15,564 bases of DNA from Methanobacteriota archaeon (lineage in GTDB: Archaea; Thermoplasmatota; Thermoplasmata; RBG-16-68-12): NCBI GenBank assembly GCA_005878635.1, contig VBLS01000165.1, positions 1-15,564 of the forward strand. The letters run 5' to 3'. The notes below the pieces were generated by a model. It was not told the origin of the DNA, ran no database searches, and saw only the letters and a list, made by a program, of their open reading frames with translations. Position numbers and translations under genes: made by a program. This document shows, piece by piece, positions 15,177 through 15,564 of this stretch. Each line of letters starts with the position of its first letter. The stretch's first letter is position 1.

Positions 15177-15223
15177 TTGAAATCAAGATCTTTTGTCAAC
15201 TCTACTCCCGCGGTTGCGCTACA

Positions 15224-15233
15224 CTTTTATAGC
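15224..15233 (+). promoter_or_regulatory. Candidate TATA box of smc
   Basis: CTTTTATAGC gives an archaeal box A with A at 15229. Initiation near 15257 would leave a leader of about 90 bases before the TTG at 15348. A weaker AT-rich box (GATATAG, about 15282-15288) is an alternative and would give a leader of about 35. Confidence 0.45.
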
Positions 15234-15337
15234 CATCAGCGCCTTCCGCGTCTCCGTCTGACCCTCGTCGGACACCAGAAGGATATAGATGGGATGGGTT
15301 GTAGCGATGCTGCCCAGCGCTGACTGTCCCACCGGTC

Positions 15338-15343
15338 AGGTGA
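15338..15343 (+). promoter_or_regulatory. Shine-Dalgarno site deciding the smc start
   Basis: AGGTGA stands 4 bases before the TTG at 15348 and matches the 16S anti-Shine-Dalgarno at six positions. It supports the TTG as start over the later in-frame ATG at 15369, which would remove MFLKEIQ, part of the conserved first strand. Confidence 0.6.
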
Positions 15344-15347
15344 GCCC

Positions 15348-15564
15348 TTGTTCCTGAAAGAGATCCAGATGGAGAACTTCAAGTCGTTCGGTCGAAAAAT
15401 CTCGATCCCGTTCCTCCAAGGGTACACGTCGATCACGGGCCCGAACGGCTCCGGGAAGAGCAACATCGCGGACGCGATCCTGTTCGTCCTCGGCCCGAAG
15501 AGCGCGAAGGCGATCCGCGCCGGCAAGCTGACGGACCTCATCTGGAACGGCGGCAAGGACAAGA
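15348..15564 (+). CDS. smc: Chromosome segregation/condensin ATPase SMC, N-terminal part (runs off window)
   Basis: The first 72 residues of an archaeal SMC protein. MFLKEIQMENFKSFGRKISI is the standard N-terminal strand of the head domain. PFLQGYTSITGPNGSGKSN contains Walker A (GPNGSGKS, 31-38), which binds ATP. ADAILFVLGPKSAKAIRAGK and LTDLIWNGGKDK continue as in archaeal and bacterial SMC. The coiled coil, hinge and Walker B lie beyond the window. SMC dimers organise and segregate the chromosome. The start is TTG with an AGGTGA site, unlike the leaderless genes in the glycan cluster. A TGA at 15321 bounds the frame upstream. The Walker A DNA has a near-identical second copy at 12663-12694, so the gene start seems to have been duplicated in the past. 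RecF or Rad50 are excluded by the FKSFGRK and FVLGPKSAKAIR matches. Confidence 0.93.
   Translation, partial: MFLKEIQMENFKSFGRKISIPFLQGYTSITGPNGSGKSNIADAILFVLGPKSAKAIRAGKLTDLIWNGGKDK
15429..15460 (+). repeat. Right copy of the 32-base direct repeat, inside smc
   Basis: This is the Walker A coding region of smc and matches 12663-12694 at 31 of 32 bases, including third codon positions. Together the copies bracket 2.8 kb holding both propeller genes and the smc promoter and first 27 codons. Confidence 0.75.

Noticed and set aside
15177..15200. Possible terminator after the plus-strand propeller gene (AAGATCTT followed by a short T run).
   Set aside because: The T run is only four bases and the palindrome is short; a termination role cannot be supported.
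15289..15357. A 22-codon ATG frame between the smc TATA box and the smc start, overlapping the smc start codon.
   Set aside because: It is short, has no Shine-Dalgarno site or recognisable features, and its end overlaps smc out of frame; a regulatory upstream frame is possible but unsupported.

Overview
This window looks like archaeal chromosome with high GC and dense coding. The evidence for an archaeon is the promoters. Several genes have a TATA-like box A (CTTTAT, TTTTATC, TTTAAA) whose key A lies 27-34 bases before the start codon, with no Shine-Dalgarno site, which is the geometry of leaderless or nearly leaderless archaeal transcripts. A lone smc gene begins at the right edge. A GC-rich euryarchaeote such as a Thermoplasmatota lineage would fit, but that placement is an impression and not something the sequence proves.

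Positions 1-12,600 are a surface-polysaccharide or glycoprotein-glycan gene cluster. It holds four family-2 glycosyltransferases (one cut by the left edge), three GT4-type glycosyltransferases, three SAM-dependent methyltransferases (one with two frameshifts), and three nucleotide-sugar enzymes. The enzymes are WecB (UDP-GlcNAc 2-epimerase, gives UDP-ManNAc), GalU (UDP-glucose pyrophosphorylase) and Ugd (UDP-glucose 6-dehydrogenase, gives UDP-glucuronate). Together these could supply UDP-ManNAc, UDP-glucose and UDP-glucuronate to the transferases, with O-methylation as decoration. No oligosaccharyltransferase, flippase or polymerase is visible, so whether the product is an N-glycan, a glycolipid or an exopolysaccharide is open. 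Strand changes are frequent: 1-1197 minus, 1293-4855 plus, 4852-7743 minus, 7918-9048 plus, 9087-10832 minus, 10950-12614 plus. The cluster is therefore a set of small transcription units rather than one operon.

Positions 12,600-15,200 hold the most unusual part: two paralogous, divergently transcribed genes for secreted, membrane-anchored five-bladed beta-propeller proteins. The pair is flanked by a 32-base direct repeat (31 of 32 identical). The right copy is the Walker A region of smc, and the left copy is a detached fragment beside the frameshifted methyltransferase gene. This suggests that the pair and the start of smc were involved in a duplication or insertion.

The window ends inside the N-terminal ATPase domain of smc. 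No RNA gene, CRISPR array, transposase or integrase was seen, and no stretch above 300 bases lacks a gene.
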